Source of the DNA: Planctomycetota bacterium
GTDB taxonomy: Bacteria; Planctomycetota; Phycisphaerae; Phycisphaerales; SM1A02
Assembly: GCA_024226535.1 (NCBI GenBank)
Contig: JAAELP010000117.1
Coordinates: 1 to 64,000, forward strand
Length of the DNA: 64,000 nt
Direction of reading: 5' to 3'
Made by a program: the position numbers and the translations under genes. Positions 16,732 to 25,719 of this stretch are shown piece after piece. Numbering within the stretch: the first letter of the stretch is position 1; every line of letters starts with the position of its first letter. Under the pieces are notes generated by a model. It was given only the letters and a program-made list of their open reading frames with translations, was not told where the DNA came from and did no database searches.

Positions 16732-18426
16732 ATGAGCTCCAAGCTTCCACGGCTCGTCGTGCCCGCCGGCCTCCTGCCGGCGCTCGCGGATCGACTCGAC
16801 TCCCTCAAATCGGCGTTCGAGGTGGTCGAAGTTGAAAGTGCTGAGGCGGCCCATCGCGCCGCCGGCGGCAAGGATGTCGTCCTGCTCGCGGCCGGAGGCG
16901 GCATCGGTGGCGAGGATGTGCCCGCCGGCGGGTCGCTGTCCATCCTCGAGCACATCGGCCAGGGCGTGGGCATCGTCGGCGGTAACGGGCGGCTGGCCTG
17001 GGCGAACCGGCGGCTGCGCGACTACGACGAGGCCACGCAGAAGCAGTTCGTCCGAACCTGCGGGGACGCCCTCGACCAGTTCAACCAGAGCGGCGAGGCC
17101 GCCGTGCCCCTCATCCAGCGACCGGGGCGACGGTTCACGTTCACGACCGAGGCGTCGGCGTACGAGGCGATCGTCTCCATCGCGTCCGTGGACGACACCG
17201 ACGAGAAAGAGGTCTGCGCCGTCGTCGGCACGTTGTGGGACATCTCCAGCAGCCGCCGGCTCCAGGCCCGCGTCGACGCCATCGACACCGCCGGCGCCGA
17301 GTTGCTGCGGATCGACACGGACTCCGTCGCGCGTCTCGACATGGCCCAGAGGCTCCGGCTGCTGGAGGAGAAGATCCGGCGGGCGGCTCACGACGTGCTC
17401 GGCTTCGACAGCTTCGAGGTGCGGCTCACCGACCGCCAGACCCGCCAGCTCGAGCTGGTCTTCTCCACCGGGCTCACGCCGCTGAAGATCGGCGAGGTGA
17501 TCTTCGCCCGGGAGGAGGACAACGGCATCTCCGGCTACGTCGCGTCGACGGGTCAGAGCTACATCTGCCGTGACGCGATGAAGGACGCCCGCTACCGCGA
17601 GGGTCTCCACAACGCGGCCAGCTCCCTCACCGTGCCGCTCCAGCTTCACGATGAGGTGATCGGGGTCTTCAACGTCGAGTCCGACGACCTGGACGCGTTC
17701 GACGAGAACGACCTGCACTTCGCCCAGATCTTCGGGCGGTACGTGGCGATGGCGATGCACATCCTCGACCTGCTCGTGGTCGAGCGCTACACGACGAACG
17801 AGCAGATCACGGCGAACTTCTTCACTGAGCTGAACCAGCCGCTGACCCGCATCGCCGACGAAACCGCCGAGCTGCGGTCCATCGCCGAGAACGAAGCGAC
17901 GAAGCAGCGTCTGGACGGCGTGCTGGAGTTGGTCGAGGGCATCCGCCGGCGGCTCCAGGCGTGCACGACCGGTCCCAAATCCCTGATCGGCGCCGACCAG
18001 GAGGAGGCCGAGCCCGATCCCCTCATGCAGGGAAAACGGGTCATCCTCGCCGACAACGAGCCCACGGTGCGCGAGGCGATCGGGAACCTGCTCCGCGGCA
18101 AGGGCTGCGAGGTCGCGATCTGCGCCGGCGGGGCGGAGACGATCGACCTGCTCCGCGAACGCGAGCAACGCCAGGAGCCGGTGGACCTCGTGATCTCCGA
18201 CATCCGCATGCCCGACCGCAACGGCTACGAGGTCTTCCGCACGGCCAAGGAGATCTTCGCCGGGACGCCGGTGATCCTGATGACGGGCTTCGGCTACGAC
18301 CCGCACCACTCGATCGTGCGGGCGAGCCAGGAGGGGCTGCACTCGTTCCTCTTCAAGCCACTCCAGGCGTCACAACTCCTGGAGGCGGTGACGAAGGCGT
18401 TTGGTGGTGTGGTGCCGGATCCTTGA
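16732..18426 (+). CDS. PAS-GAF-REC signalling protein with a histidine-less DHp-like segment
   Basis: A 564-residue soluble protein. Residues ~68-175 form a PAS-like domain and ~185-350 a GAF domain. Residues ~355-412 look like a histidine-kinase dimerisation helix, but the box usually reading HELNQPL is here TELNQPL, so the phospho-acceptor His is Thr365; no ATPase domain follows. A receiver domain occupies ~435-562, with acidic pocket D441/E443, phospho-acceptor D490 (SDIRMPD), T518 and K542, all intact. The protein therefore probably receives phosphate from a partner kinase and may dimerise through the dead DHp helix. No cognate kinase is adjacent. The ATG lacks a clear ribosome-binding site. 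Confidence 0.85.
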   Translation: MSSKLPRLVVPAGLLPALADRLDSLKSAFEVVEVESAEAAHRAAGGKDVVLLAAGGGIGGEDVPAGGSLSILEHIGQGVGIVGGNGRLAWANRRLRDYDEATQKQFVRTCGDALDQFNQSGEAAVPLIQRPGRRFTFTTEASAYEAIVSIASVDDTDEKEVCAVVGTLWDISSSRRLQARVDAIDTAGAELLRIDTDSVARLDMAQRLRLLEEKIRRAAHDVLGFDSFEVRLTDRQTRQLELVFSTGLTPLKIGEVIFAREEDNGISGYVASTGQSYICRDAMKDARYREGLHNAASSLTVPLQLHDEVIGVFNVESDDLDAFDENDLHFAQIFGRYVAMAMHILDLLVVERYTTNEQITANFFTELNQPLTRIADETAELRSIAENEATKQRLDGVLELVEGIRRRLQACTTGPKSLIGADQEEAEPDPLMQGKRVILADNEPTVREAIGNLLRGKGCEVAICAGGAETIDLLREREQRQEPVDLVISDIRMPDRNGYEVFRTAKEIFAGTPVILMTGFGYDPHHSIVRASQEGLHSFLFKPLQASQLLEAVTKAFGGVVPDP

Positions 18427-18540
18427 TCCACGATCCACGATTCGGCAATTGAGATTGGGGATCGAGGATCGAGAATCAAGAACTTGGCGTTTCGGACTGC
18501 GGACTTCGGACTCCGAATTCCGAAATGGGTGGGGGGGCAA
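18427..18540. repeat. Intergenic word-like direct repeats
   Basis: A 114-base spacer, less GC-rich than its surroundings, built of short imperfect direct repeats: GATCCACGATCCACGA, then GGATCGAGGATCGAGAATC, then runs of CGGACT and CGAATTCCGAA-like words. It separates two convergent stop codons (18426 and 18544). It has no ORF and no clear terminator. A similar C/T-rich word repeat lies at 21950-21995. Confidence 0.5.
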
Positions 18541-18543
18541 ACT

Positions 18544-19479
18544 TCAACCCTGCTGCGCAAGCAGGACCCGCCAGTACCCCTCATGGTCCTTCTCCACCCT
18601 CGCCTCCCCCAACCCCCCGGCCGCACCGGCCAACGCCAGCACCGCATCCCGCTGGGCGTGGCCGATCTCCATCGCCAGCAGGCCGCCGGGGGCGAGCACG
18701 GCGCCGGCGCCGGCGAGGATGGGCCGGATGATGTCCAGACCGTCGGGCCCGCCGCGGAGGGCGGAGGCCGGTACGAAGTCGCGCACGGCCCGCTGGACCT
18801 GCCCGCCGTCCCATTCCGCGTCGCTGATGTACGGCGGGTTGGAGCAGATCACGTCGAAGACGCCGCCGGCGGCGAGAAGCGGTTCCAGCCCGGGCCCGGC
18901 GACCAGCTCGATCCGGCCCTCGACGCCTGCGGCCTTCGCGTTGCGTTCGGCGAGTTCGAGGGCCGCGGGCACGACGTCCGTGGCCAGGATCGTCGCGTCC
19001 GGCAGTTGGGCCGCCAGGGAGATCGCGATACAGCCGGAGCCGGTGCCGATATCCGCGATCCGCACCGGACCGTCGATCTCGCGGCCGCGGTGCCAGGCGA
19101 GGACCGCCTCGACGAGGTCCTCGGTGCAGGGCTGCGGGATCAGCGTGGAGTCGTCCACGATCAGGTCGCGGGTGAAGAAGCTCGCCCGGCCCACGAGGTA
19201 CTGCACCGGCTCGTGGGCGTCGGCCCTCACCACCAGAGCCCGCAGCGTGCTCAGCTCCTCGCGGGAGGCGGGCCGGTCCGCCTCCATGTACAGGCGAAGC
19301 CGCTCGCATCCGAGCACGTGGGCCAGGAGCATCTCGGCCACGATCCGGGGCGCGTCCAGGTCACGCTGGGTGAAGCGCTCCGTCATCCACGCCAGCAGCC
19401 GGCGGGTCGTCCATGCCTCGCCGTTCTCCCGTCGGGCTACCTCCGCCGTCGCCGCCGTCCCTGGTTGGCTGTCGCTCAT
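18544..19479 (-). CDS. prmC: Release factor glutamine methyltransferase
   Basis: Methylates the Gln of the GGQ motif in peptide-chain release factors, using S-adenosylmethionine; cytoplasmic. The 311 residues are slightly over the usual ~280 because of an N-terminal extension. The N-terminal helical domain is followed by the SAM-binding motif DIGTGSG (143-149) and the catalytic NPPY (214-217). The usual IPRPETE segment is altered to IPQPCTE (residues 114-120), an unusual change in a normally strict motif. The ATG at 19479 has no Shine-Dalgarno sequence but a near-perfect -10 hexamer 6 nt upstream. A second in-frame start further in would remove only the disordered N-terminus. Confidence 0.92.
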   Translation of the reverse strand: MSDSQPGTAATAEVARRENGEAWTTRRLLAWMTERFTQRDLDAPRIVAEMLLAHVLGCERLRLYMEADRPASREELSTLRALVVRADAHEPVQYLVGRASFFTRDLIVDDSTLIPQPCTEDLVEAVLAWHRGREIDGPVRIADIGTGSGCIAISLAAQLPDATILATDVVPAALELAERNAKAAGVEGRIELVAGPGLEPLLAAGGVFDVICSNPPYISDAEWDGGQVQRAVRDFVPASALRGGPDGLDIIRPILAGAGAVLAPGGLLAMEIGHAQRDAVLALAGAAGGLGEARVEKDHEGYWRVLLAQQG

Positions 19480-19485
19480 GGCCGC

Positions 19486-19491
19486 ATTCTA
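19486..19491 (-). promoter_or_regulatory. Putative -10 box of a leaderless prmC transcript
   Basis: TAGAAT, matching the -10 consensus at five of six positions, ends 6 nt before the prmC ATG. With a usual 6-7 nt discriminator, transcription would begin at the start codon. Confidence 0.5.
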
Positions 19492-19607
19492 AGCGGCGAA
19501 GGGCCCGCTGCCGCGAACGGGGCATAACTCCCGGTCACGACTCGCGTTCATCCCGCTACGATCCAAGCCTCCATGCTCACCCACGACCCCTACCCGGCAC
19601 CACGCTC

Positions 19608-21062
19608 ATGCACGTCCTGATGCTCGGATGGGAGTTCCCTCCCTTCATCACCGGCGGTCTCGGCACCGCGTGCCACGGCCTCACCCGCGCCCTCGACCAA
19701 CGGGGGGTACGCGTGACGTTCGTGCTGCCACGGTCGGTGGACCAGGAGCACGCGGCGCACGTCGCGCTCGTCAGTCCCGAGGCGCCCCTGTCCACCTACG
19801 ACCCCGAGGCCGTGCCGCTCGAGCCCGGCGCCGGGGACTACATCGACCTGGAGGGAGCAGACGACGACGATTCGCCGCCGGGCACGCCGCGCCGCGGTTT
19901 CCGGCGCACGCGCTTCCTCGGCGTCGACGCCGGCTTCGCCCACCCGTATCCACAGGAGGGCGAAGCCGCCGGGCACGATGTGTCCTGGGTGGACAAGGTC
20001 GGCGGCGCGGCGTCGTCAACGACCGGCGCCCGCTCCGGCACGCCCGCTGCCGGCGCGCCCACGGAAGACGCTCCCCCCGCCGACGCGGAGCATGACCAAG
20101 CCCCCGCCCCCCAGCCGGTCGCCGAATACGGCATGGACCTCATCGACCAGGTTCGGCGCTACGCGAGCTTCTGTCTCGAGGCGGTGAAGGGGCTCGAGTT
20201 CGACGTCGTGCACGCCCACGACTGGATGACCTATCCCGCGGGCCTGTGGATCGCCCGGGCGACCGGCCGACCGCTCGTGGTGCACGTTCACTCCACCGAG
20301 TTCGATCGATCCGGCGAGCAAGTGAACCAGCGCGTCTATGACATCGAGCGCCGAGGCATGCACGGCGCGATGCGCGTGATCACCGTCAGCCAGCTCACGA
20401 AGAACGTCGTCGTCAACCGGTACGGCGTTCCCGACTCCCGCGCCGTCGTTGTCTACAACGGCGTGGAACTCGACACGGAGCGCGTGCACCTCAGCGGCAT
20501 TCGCAGCCGCGACCGCATCGTCCTGTACTTCGGGCGGATCACCTACCAGAAGGGCCCGGAGTACTTCGTGCGCGCGGCCAAGCGTGTCCTGGAGCGCATG
20601 GACGATGTGAAGTTCGTCGTCGCCGGCTCCGGAGACCAGGCGCGGCGCATGATCGAGATGGCCGCGGAGATGGGCATCGGTCACCAGATGCTGTTCACGG
20701 GGTTCCTGCGCGGAGACGACATCAAGCGTGTCTTCTCCATCGCGGACCTGTACGTGATGCCGTCGATCTCCGAGCCGTTCGGCATCGCGCCGCTGGAGGC
20801 GATGGGCCACGACGTGCCCGTGCTCATCAGCCGCTCCTCGGGCGTGAGCGAGGTGCTGACGCACGCGCTCAAGGTGGATTTCTGGGACGTGGACGACATG
20901 GCGAACAAGATCGTCGCCGTCCTGAAGTACCCGCCGCTGGGGCAGACGCTGCGCCAGCACGGCGCGATGGAAGTGCGTCGTCTCACGTGGGAAGGCGCGG
21001 CGCGCCGGTGCTGGGAGGTTTACGAGGAGGTCGCCGGCGAGGTGATCGGGGCCACTCGGTGA
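19608..21062 (+). CDS. GT4-family glycosyltransferase, glycogen-synthase-like
   Basis: A 484-residue GT-B glycosyltransferase. The N-terminus LMLGWEFPPFITGGLGTACH is typical of glycogen synthase-like GT4/GT5 enzymes that use nucleotide sugars. The C-terminal domain shows YFGRITYQKGPEYF and the donor-binding SISEPFGIAPLEAM. An unusual acidic, Pro/Ala-rich segment of about 100 residues (roughly 70-175) interrupts the N-terminal domain between the first strand pair and DVVHAHDWMT; it is probably a disordered surface loop. The product could be glycogen or another alpha-glucan, or a surface polysaccharide. The ATG opens directly at the conserved motif. The following ATP-grasp gene overlaps its stop codon. 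Confidence 0.88.
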   Translation: MHVLMLGWEFPPFITGGLGTACHGLTRALDQRGVRVTFVLPRSVDQEHAAHVALVSPEAPLSTYDPEAVPLEPGAGDYIDLEGADDDDSPPGTPRRGFRRTRFLGVDAGFAHPYPQEGEAAGHDVSWVDKVGGAASSTTGARSGTPAAGAPTEDAPPADAEHDQAPAPQPVAEYGMDLIDQVRRYASFCLEAVKGLEFDVVHAHDWMTYPAGLWIARATGRPLVVHVHSTEFDRSGEQVNQRVYDIERRGMHGAMRVITVSQLTKNVVVNRYGVPDSRAVVVYNGVELDTERVHLSGIRSRDRIVLYFGRITYQKGPEYFVRAAKRVLERMDDVKFVVAGSGDQARRMIEMAAEMGIGHQMLFTGFLRGDDIKRVFSIADLYVMPSISEPFGIAPLEAMGHDVPVLISRSSGVSEVLTHALKVDFWDVDDMANKIVAVLKYPPLGQTLRQHGAMEVRRLTWEGAARRCWEVYEEVAGEVIGATR

Positions 21063-21934
21063 GGGCACGGCGCCTGGCCCTCGCCACGTGCGCAGACCTG
21101 CCGGACTGGGAAATCGACGACCGACCCTTGCACGAGGCGCTGTCCGAGCGCGGCGTCGTCGTGGAGCGCCCCGCGTGGAGCGACGACACCGTCGACTGGA
21201 GCGACTTCGACGCGTGCCTGATCCGGACGACGTGGGACTACCAGGAGCGGCGCGACGAGTTCCTGGCGTGGGCGCGAACCGCGGCGAGCCTCACGCGGCT
21301 GTTCAATCCCCTCGCCATCGTCGAGTGGAACACGCACAAGGGGTATCTGCGCGATCTCGCGGACCGCGGCGTCCCCACCGCGCCGACGGTCTGGCTGGAC
21401 CGCGGCGGGCGCGTCGACCTGGAACCGTTGCTGGCCGAGCGCGGGTGGGCCAGGGGGTTCCTGAAGCCCGCGATCGGGGCGACGGCGCGGGAGACCATGC
21501 GGTTCCACGCCACCGGGGGTGAGCTGGCGGCGGCGCAGGCCCATCTCGATCGACTGCTTCCCACCGAGGACATGCTCCTCCAGCCGTACCTCGCCCGCGT
21601 GGAGACCGAGGGTGAACGGTCGGCGATCTTCATCGACGGCGCCTTCACCCACGCGGTCCGGAAGATTCCCGTCCCCGGCGATTACCGCGTCCAGGACGAT
21701 TTCGGGGCACGCGACGAGCCGACGGAGCTGACCGCCGTCGAACTGGAGCTCGCGCGGAGCCTCATGGCCTCCATCGACGACGGCCTGCTCTACGGTCGCG
21801 TGGACATGCTCCGCGACGACGCCGGCGGTTCGTGTATCACCGAGCTGGAACTGGTCGAGCCGTCGCTGTTCTTCCGGCACGCCCCACACACCGCCGATCT
21901 CCTCGCGGACGCGCTCATCGCGCGACTCGCGTGA
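21059..21934 (+). CDS. ATP-grasp domain protein (RimK/PreA-like ligase family)
   Basis: A 291-residue protein with ATP-grasp architecture. The N-terminal part has RTTWDYQERRDEF, a segment seen in uncharacterised ATP-grasp ligases. The nucleotide-binding lysine segment is GFLKPAIGATARET. The metal-binding end is YGRVDMLRDD followed by ITELELVEPSLFF, in which E and E/N acids would bind magnesium. Such enzymes join a carboxylate to an amine or thiol using ATP; the substrate is unknown. The GTG start overlaps the stop of the glycosyltransferase gene (GTGA), so the two are translationally coupled, perhaps in modification of a polymer or small molecule. Confidence 0.85.
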   Translation: MRARRLALATCADLPDWEIDDRPLHEALSERGVVVERPAWSDDTVDWSDFDACLIRTTWDYQERRDEFLAWARTAASLTRLFNPLAIVEWNTHKGYLRDLADRGVPTAPTVWLDRGGRVDLEPLLAERGWARGFLKPAIGATARETMRFHATGGELAAAQAHLDRLLPTEDMLLQPYLARVETEGERSAIFIDGAFTHAVRKIPVPGDYRVQDDFGARDEPTELTAVELELARSLMASIDDGLLYGRVDMLRDDAGGSCITELELVEPSLFFRHAPHTADLLADALIARLA

Positions 21935-21949
21935 CGGGATCTCGCCCCC

Positions 21950-21995
21950 TTCCCCCCCTTCGTGCCCCCGTGTCTTCGTGCCTTCGTGCCTCTTT
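21950..21995. repeat. C/T-rich word repeat before putA
   Basis: Imperfect direct copies of the word CTTCGTGCC occur in tandem just upstream of the putA promoter. It codes for nothing recognisable and resembles in style, not in sequence, the spacer at 18427-18540. Confidence 0.4.
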
Positions 21996-21997
21996 TC

Positions 21998-22003
21998 TAT
22001 ACT
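21998..22003 (+). promoter_or_regulatory. Putative -10 box of a leaderless putA transcript
   Basis: TATACT, five of six matches to consensus, ends 6 nt before the ATG at 22010. No Shine-Dalgarno sequence is present, so the mRNA may start at the ATG. Confidence 0.5.
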
Positions 22004-22009
22004 CACCCC

Positions 22010-24982
22010 ATGCCCACGCGCGCCGACTCGCCGGTTGCCACCGACGCGGTACCCCATGATCCCGCCCTGGACAAAGAGGTGCTGCGGCTCGGCACCGAGT
22101 TGATCGAGCGCGCCCGCAAGAAACGCGCGGGCCTGCTCTCGGCCGCCTTCTGGTCCGACAAGCTCATGGACTGGGCGATGAAGGACGAGGCGTTCAAGGT
22201 GCAGCTCTTCCGGTTCGTGGACGCGTTCCCGCGTTTGAAGACGCCGCAACAGGTGCACGATCACCTCGTGGACTCGATGAGCCAGCCGGGCGTCACGATG
22301 CCCCCGGGGCTCGGCGTCGGGCTCAAGGCCGGCGGCCTGCTCAAGGGCGCGATGACGCGCACGCTCACCGGCCAGATCACGTCGATGGCGGAGAAGTTCA
22401 TCGGCGGCCGCAACGCGAAGGAAGCGCGCTCCTCGCTCCGCAAGCTGTGGAGCAAGGGCGTCGGCTTCTCGGTGGACCTGCTCGGCGAAGCGTCCGTCAG
22501 CGCGCGCGAAGCGGAGACGTACCAACAGAAGTACCTCGACCTCGTGCGTGAGCTGCCGCCGGAGGTTGCCGAGTGGCCGAATCGTCCGCTCCTGGAGGCC
22601 GATCACCTCGGTCCCATCCCCCGCACGAACGTCTCCGTGAAGATCAGTTCCCTGCTCGCCAAGGTCGACCCCATCGACACCGCCGGCGCGATCGACGCGC
22701 TCGTGGAGGTGCTGGCCCCGATCCTCGACGAGGCCGTCAACCGGAACGTCTTCGTCAACTTCGACATCGAGCAGCACGAGCTCAAGGACCTCACGCTCGA
22801 GCTGTTCATGCGCTGCTGCGAGGAGTCGCCGTTCGAGGCGGGCATCGCGCTGCAGGCGTACCTGCGCAGCGGCGAGGACGACGCGCGGCGGCTGATCGAG
22901 TGGGCACGAGGCACCGGGCGGCTCGTCACGGTGCGTCTCGTGAAGGGAGCCTACTGGGACTTCGAGACGATCAACGCCGAGGAGATGGGCTGGCCGATCC
23001 CCGTCTGGAGCCGCAAGCCCGACACCGACGCGTGCTTCGAGCGCATGACGCGACAGTTCGTGGAGTCGATGCCGCGCGACGCAAACGAGGGCGGCGTCCG
23101 GCTCGCCCTCGGTTCCCACAACGCCCGGTCGATCGCCTACGCGCTCGCCCTGCTGGAGCGTCACGACCTGCCGACGAGCGCGCTCGAGCTCCAGATGCTC
23201 CACGGCATGGGCGACGCCCTCAAGACGGCGGCGGTCGAGATGGACCTGCGCGTGCGCGAGTACATGCCGGTGGGCGAGATGATCCCCGGCATGGCGTACC
23301 TCGTGCGCCGGCTGCTGGAGAACACCTCCAATCAGTCGTGGCTCCGCGCGGGCTTCGCCGAGAACATCGCGGCCGAGAAGCTGCTCGCCTCCCCGCACCG
23401 GACGTGGTCCGAGCCCGACCCCGGACGCGATCGCATCGAGAAGGCCGCGCATCACCATGCCCTCGGACCCGCGGTGGAGGGCGTCGGCGACGAGCGGCCG
23501 TTCACCAATGAGCCGCCGCGCAACTTCGCCTCACGGGACGTCCGCGAGGCATTCGCGCGGGCGATCGCGCGAACCGAGGCTCCCGCGGTCGGCGCCGAGG
23601 CGACCGAGGAGAGCGCCGATCGCGCGGTGGCGACCGCCGCCGACGCCCTGCCCGCGTGGCGCGCCGCCGATCCGCGGCAACGGGCGGACGTCCTCGTGCA
23701 CGCGGCCCGTATCCTGCGCCGGCGGCACGACGAGCTGGCGGGGATCCTCATCCGCGAGGCGGGCAAGACGTGGCGCGACGCCGACGTCGAGGTCTGCGAG
23801 GCGATCGACTACTGCGAGTACTACGCGCGGGAGGCGATCGGCTTCTTCGAGCCGAGGCGGCTGGGCCGGTTCGTCGGCGAGCTGAACCAGGTCGTGCACC
23901 AGGCCCGCGGCGTCGCGGTGGTGATCAGCCCCTGGAACTTCCCGCTCTCGCTGCTGGCCGGCATGACCGTGGCGGCGCTGGTCACCGGCAACCCGACGAT
24001 CGTCAAGCCCGCGGAAGCGACGGTCGGGATCGCCCGGGCGTTCTGCGACATCCTCGCGGAAGCGGGCTGTCCCCCCGCCGTGCTTCAGCTCCTTGCCGGA
24101 CCGGGGCCGACCGTCGGCGCTGCCCTCGCGCGGGATCCCCGCGTGGCGATCATCGCGTTCACGGGATCCGCATCCGTAGGCCAGGAGATCATCGCCGCCG
24201 CCGGCGCGCGGCGCGAGGGAAGGCGCGTGATCACGCAGGTCATCGCGGAGATGGGCGGCAAGAACGCCGTGATCGTGGATGCGTCCGCCGATCTCGACGA
24301 AGCGGTGCTCGCGGTGCGTGGCTCGGCGTTCGGCTTCCAGGGACAGAAGTGCTCGGCGTGCTCGCGGGCGATCGTGCACGAGGCGTGCTACGACGCATTC
24401 CTCGATCGGCTGTGCGCCGCCACCGAGTCCATGCGGATCGGCGATCCCGTCGAGTCCGGCGTCGGCATCGGTCCGGTGATCGACTTCGCGCACAAGAAGT
24501 CCATCGAGGCGTTCATCGAGATCGGCAAGGCTGAGGCGCGGCTCGCGCTGGCCATGGAGTTGCCGGATCCGTCGCGGCTCGCGCCCGGGCGTGACTACGT
24601 CGCACCGCACATCTTCGCCGAGGTGCCGCCCAAGGCGCGGATCGCCACGGAGGAGATCCTCGGCCCGGTGCTCGCGGTCACGAGGGCCGAGGACTTCGTG
24701 GCGGCGCTCGACCTCGCCAACGCCTCGGCGTACGGCCTCAATGGCGGCGTGTACTCCCGCCGGCCGTCGAACCTCCAGTTCGCCCGCCGCGAGTTCCGCG
24801 TCGGCAACCTTTATCTCAACCGGCCGATCACGGGGGCCCGCGTCGGCCGCCAGCCATGGGGCGGCTTCCGCCTCTCCGGCTCCGGCACCAAGTCCGGCGG
24901 TCCCGATTACCTGCTGCACTTCGTCGAGCCGCGCTGCATCTCGGAGAACACGATGCGCAGCGGGTTCGCGCCGGAGCTGTAG
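22010..24982 (+). CDS. putA: Bifunctional proline dehydrogenase / delta-1-pyrroline-5-carboxylate dehydrogenase
   Basis: Oxidises proline to glutamate in two steps, feeding electrons to quinone through FAD and making NADH. The 990 residues lack the N-terminal DNA-binding domain of enterobacterial PutA. The proline dehydrogenase barrel spans about 200-460 (VRLVKGAYWD, LGSHNARSIAYAL, QMLHGMGDAL). The aldehyde dehydrogenase domain spans about 510-970, with VISPWNFPLSLL, FTGSASVGQ, EMGGKNAVIV and catalytic Cys at 781 in GQKCSACSR. The N-terminal ~150 residues contain helices of the dimerisation arm. The ATG at 22010 is chosen over upstream in-frame codons, which are repeat-like sequence, and has a -10 hexamer directly before it. 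Confidence 0.95.
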   Translation: MPTRADSPVATDAVPHDPALDKEVLRLGTELIERARKKRAGLLSAAFWSDKLMDWAMKDEAFKVQLFRFVDAFPRLKTPQQVHDHLVDSMSQPGVTMPPGLGVGLKAGGLLKGAMTRTLTGQITSMAEKFIGGRNAKEARSSLRKLWSKGVGFSVDLLGEASVSAREAETYQQKYLDLVRELPPEVAEWPNRPLLEADHLGPIPRTNVSVKISSLLAKVDPIDTAGAIDALVEVLAPILDEAVNRNVFVNFDIEQHELKDLTLELFMRCCEESPFEAGIALQAYLRSGEDDARRLIEWARGTGRLVTVRLVKGAYWDFETINAEEMGWPIPVWSRKPDTDACFERMTRQFVESMPRDANEGGVRLALGSHNARSIAYALALLERHDLPTSALELQMLHGMGDALKTAAVEMDLRVREYMPVGEMIPGMAYLVRRLLENTSNQSWLRAGFAENIAAEKLLASPHRTWSEPDPGRDRIEKAAHHHALGPAVEGVGDERPFTNEPPRNFASRDVREAFARAIARTEAPAVGAEATEESADRAVATAADALPAWRAADPRQRADVLVHAARILRRRHDELAGILIREAGKTWRDADVEVCEAIDYCEYYAREAIGFFEPRRLGRFVGELNQVVHQARGVAVVISPWNFPLSLLAGMTVAALVTGNPTIVKPAEATVGIARAFCDILAEAGCPPAVLQLLAGPGPTVGAALARDPRVAIIAFTGSASVGQEIIAAAGARREGRRVITQVIAEMGGKNAVIVDASADLDEAVLAVRGSAFGFQGQKCSACSRAIVHEACYDAFLDRLCAATESMRIGDPVESGVGIGPVIDFAHKKSIEAFIEIGKAEARLALAMELPDPSRLAPGRDYVAPHIFAEVPPKARIATEEILGPVLAVTRAEDFVAALDLANASAYGLNGGVYSRRPSNLQFARREFRVGNLYLNRPITGARVGRQPWGGFRLSGSGTKSGGPDYLLHFVEPRCISENTMRSGFAPEL

Positions 24983-25001
24983 GATCTTCGAGGACCTTCC
25001 C

Positions 25002-25719
25002 ATCACGATCCAGAACGCGCTGCTGGCGTCGGGATTCGTGTTCGTCGGCGCCGCCGTGCAGGGCGCCGTCGGATTCGGCGCGAACCTGATCGCGGCCCCC
25101 CCTGCTCCTGCTGCTGCACCCGTCGTACGTCCCGGGCCCGATGCTCACCGCGGCGCTGTTCCTGACGATGCTCATCGCGTGGCGCGACCGGCGGCACGTC
25201 GACTTCATCGGGCTGCGCTACGCGTTCGCGGGGCGGATCGCGGGGACGATCCCGGCCGCGATCCTCGTGTCGATGATCACGGCGACGGTCTTCGACGTGC
25301 TCTTCGGCGTTCTCGTGGTCCTCGCCGTCGCGTTCAGCCTGATCGGCCCGCGTCTGTCACCGACGCCGCGGGCGTCTATCTGCACCGGCGCGCTCTCCGG
25401 CTTCATGGCCACGACCGCCGCGATCGGCGGACCGCCCATGGCCCTGCTCTACCCGCACGAGGACGGACGGCGCCTGCGCGGCACGCTCGCCGGGTACTTC
25501 CTGCTGGGAGCGACGCTCTCGTTGATCGCGCTGGCGATCGTCGGCCGCTACGGTCGCCCGGAGATTGCGCTCGGGCTCACGTTGTGCCCGGGCATCCTGC
25601 TGGGTTTCGCGGTGTCCGGCGCCCTCACGAAGCACCTCGACCGCCGCGGAGCCCGCCCGATCGTGCTCGCGCTGTCGGCGGCAGCGGGGTTCGTGGTGTT
25701 GTGGCGCGCGCTGGGCTGA
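25002..25719 (+). pseudogene. TauE/SafE-family permease, frameshifted in a C7 run
   Basis: Two halves of a sulfite-exporter TauE/SafE-like membrane protein lie in adjacent frames. The first half (to about 25095) encodes GAAVQGAVGFGANLIAAP, the family's N-terminal repeat motif. The rest, from the ATG region at 25141, encodes the matching second repeat SGFMATTAAIGGPPMALL and the C-terminal helices. The frames meet at a run of seven Cs (25096-25102); six Cs would restore a protein of about 238 residues, the usual family length. The start is uncertain, since no ATG, GTG or TTG precedes the first motif in frame. It may be a real pseudogene, a sequencing indel, or a slippery site. Confidence 0.75.
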
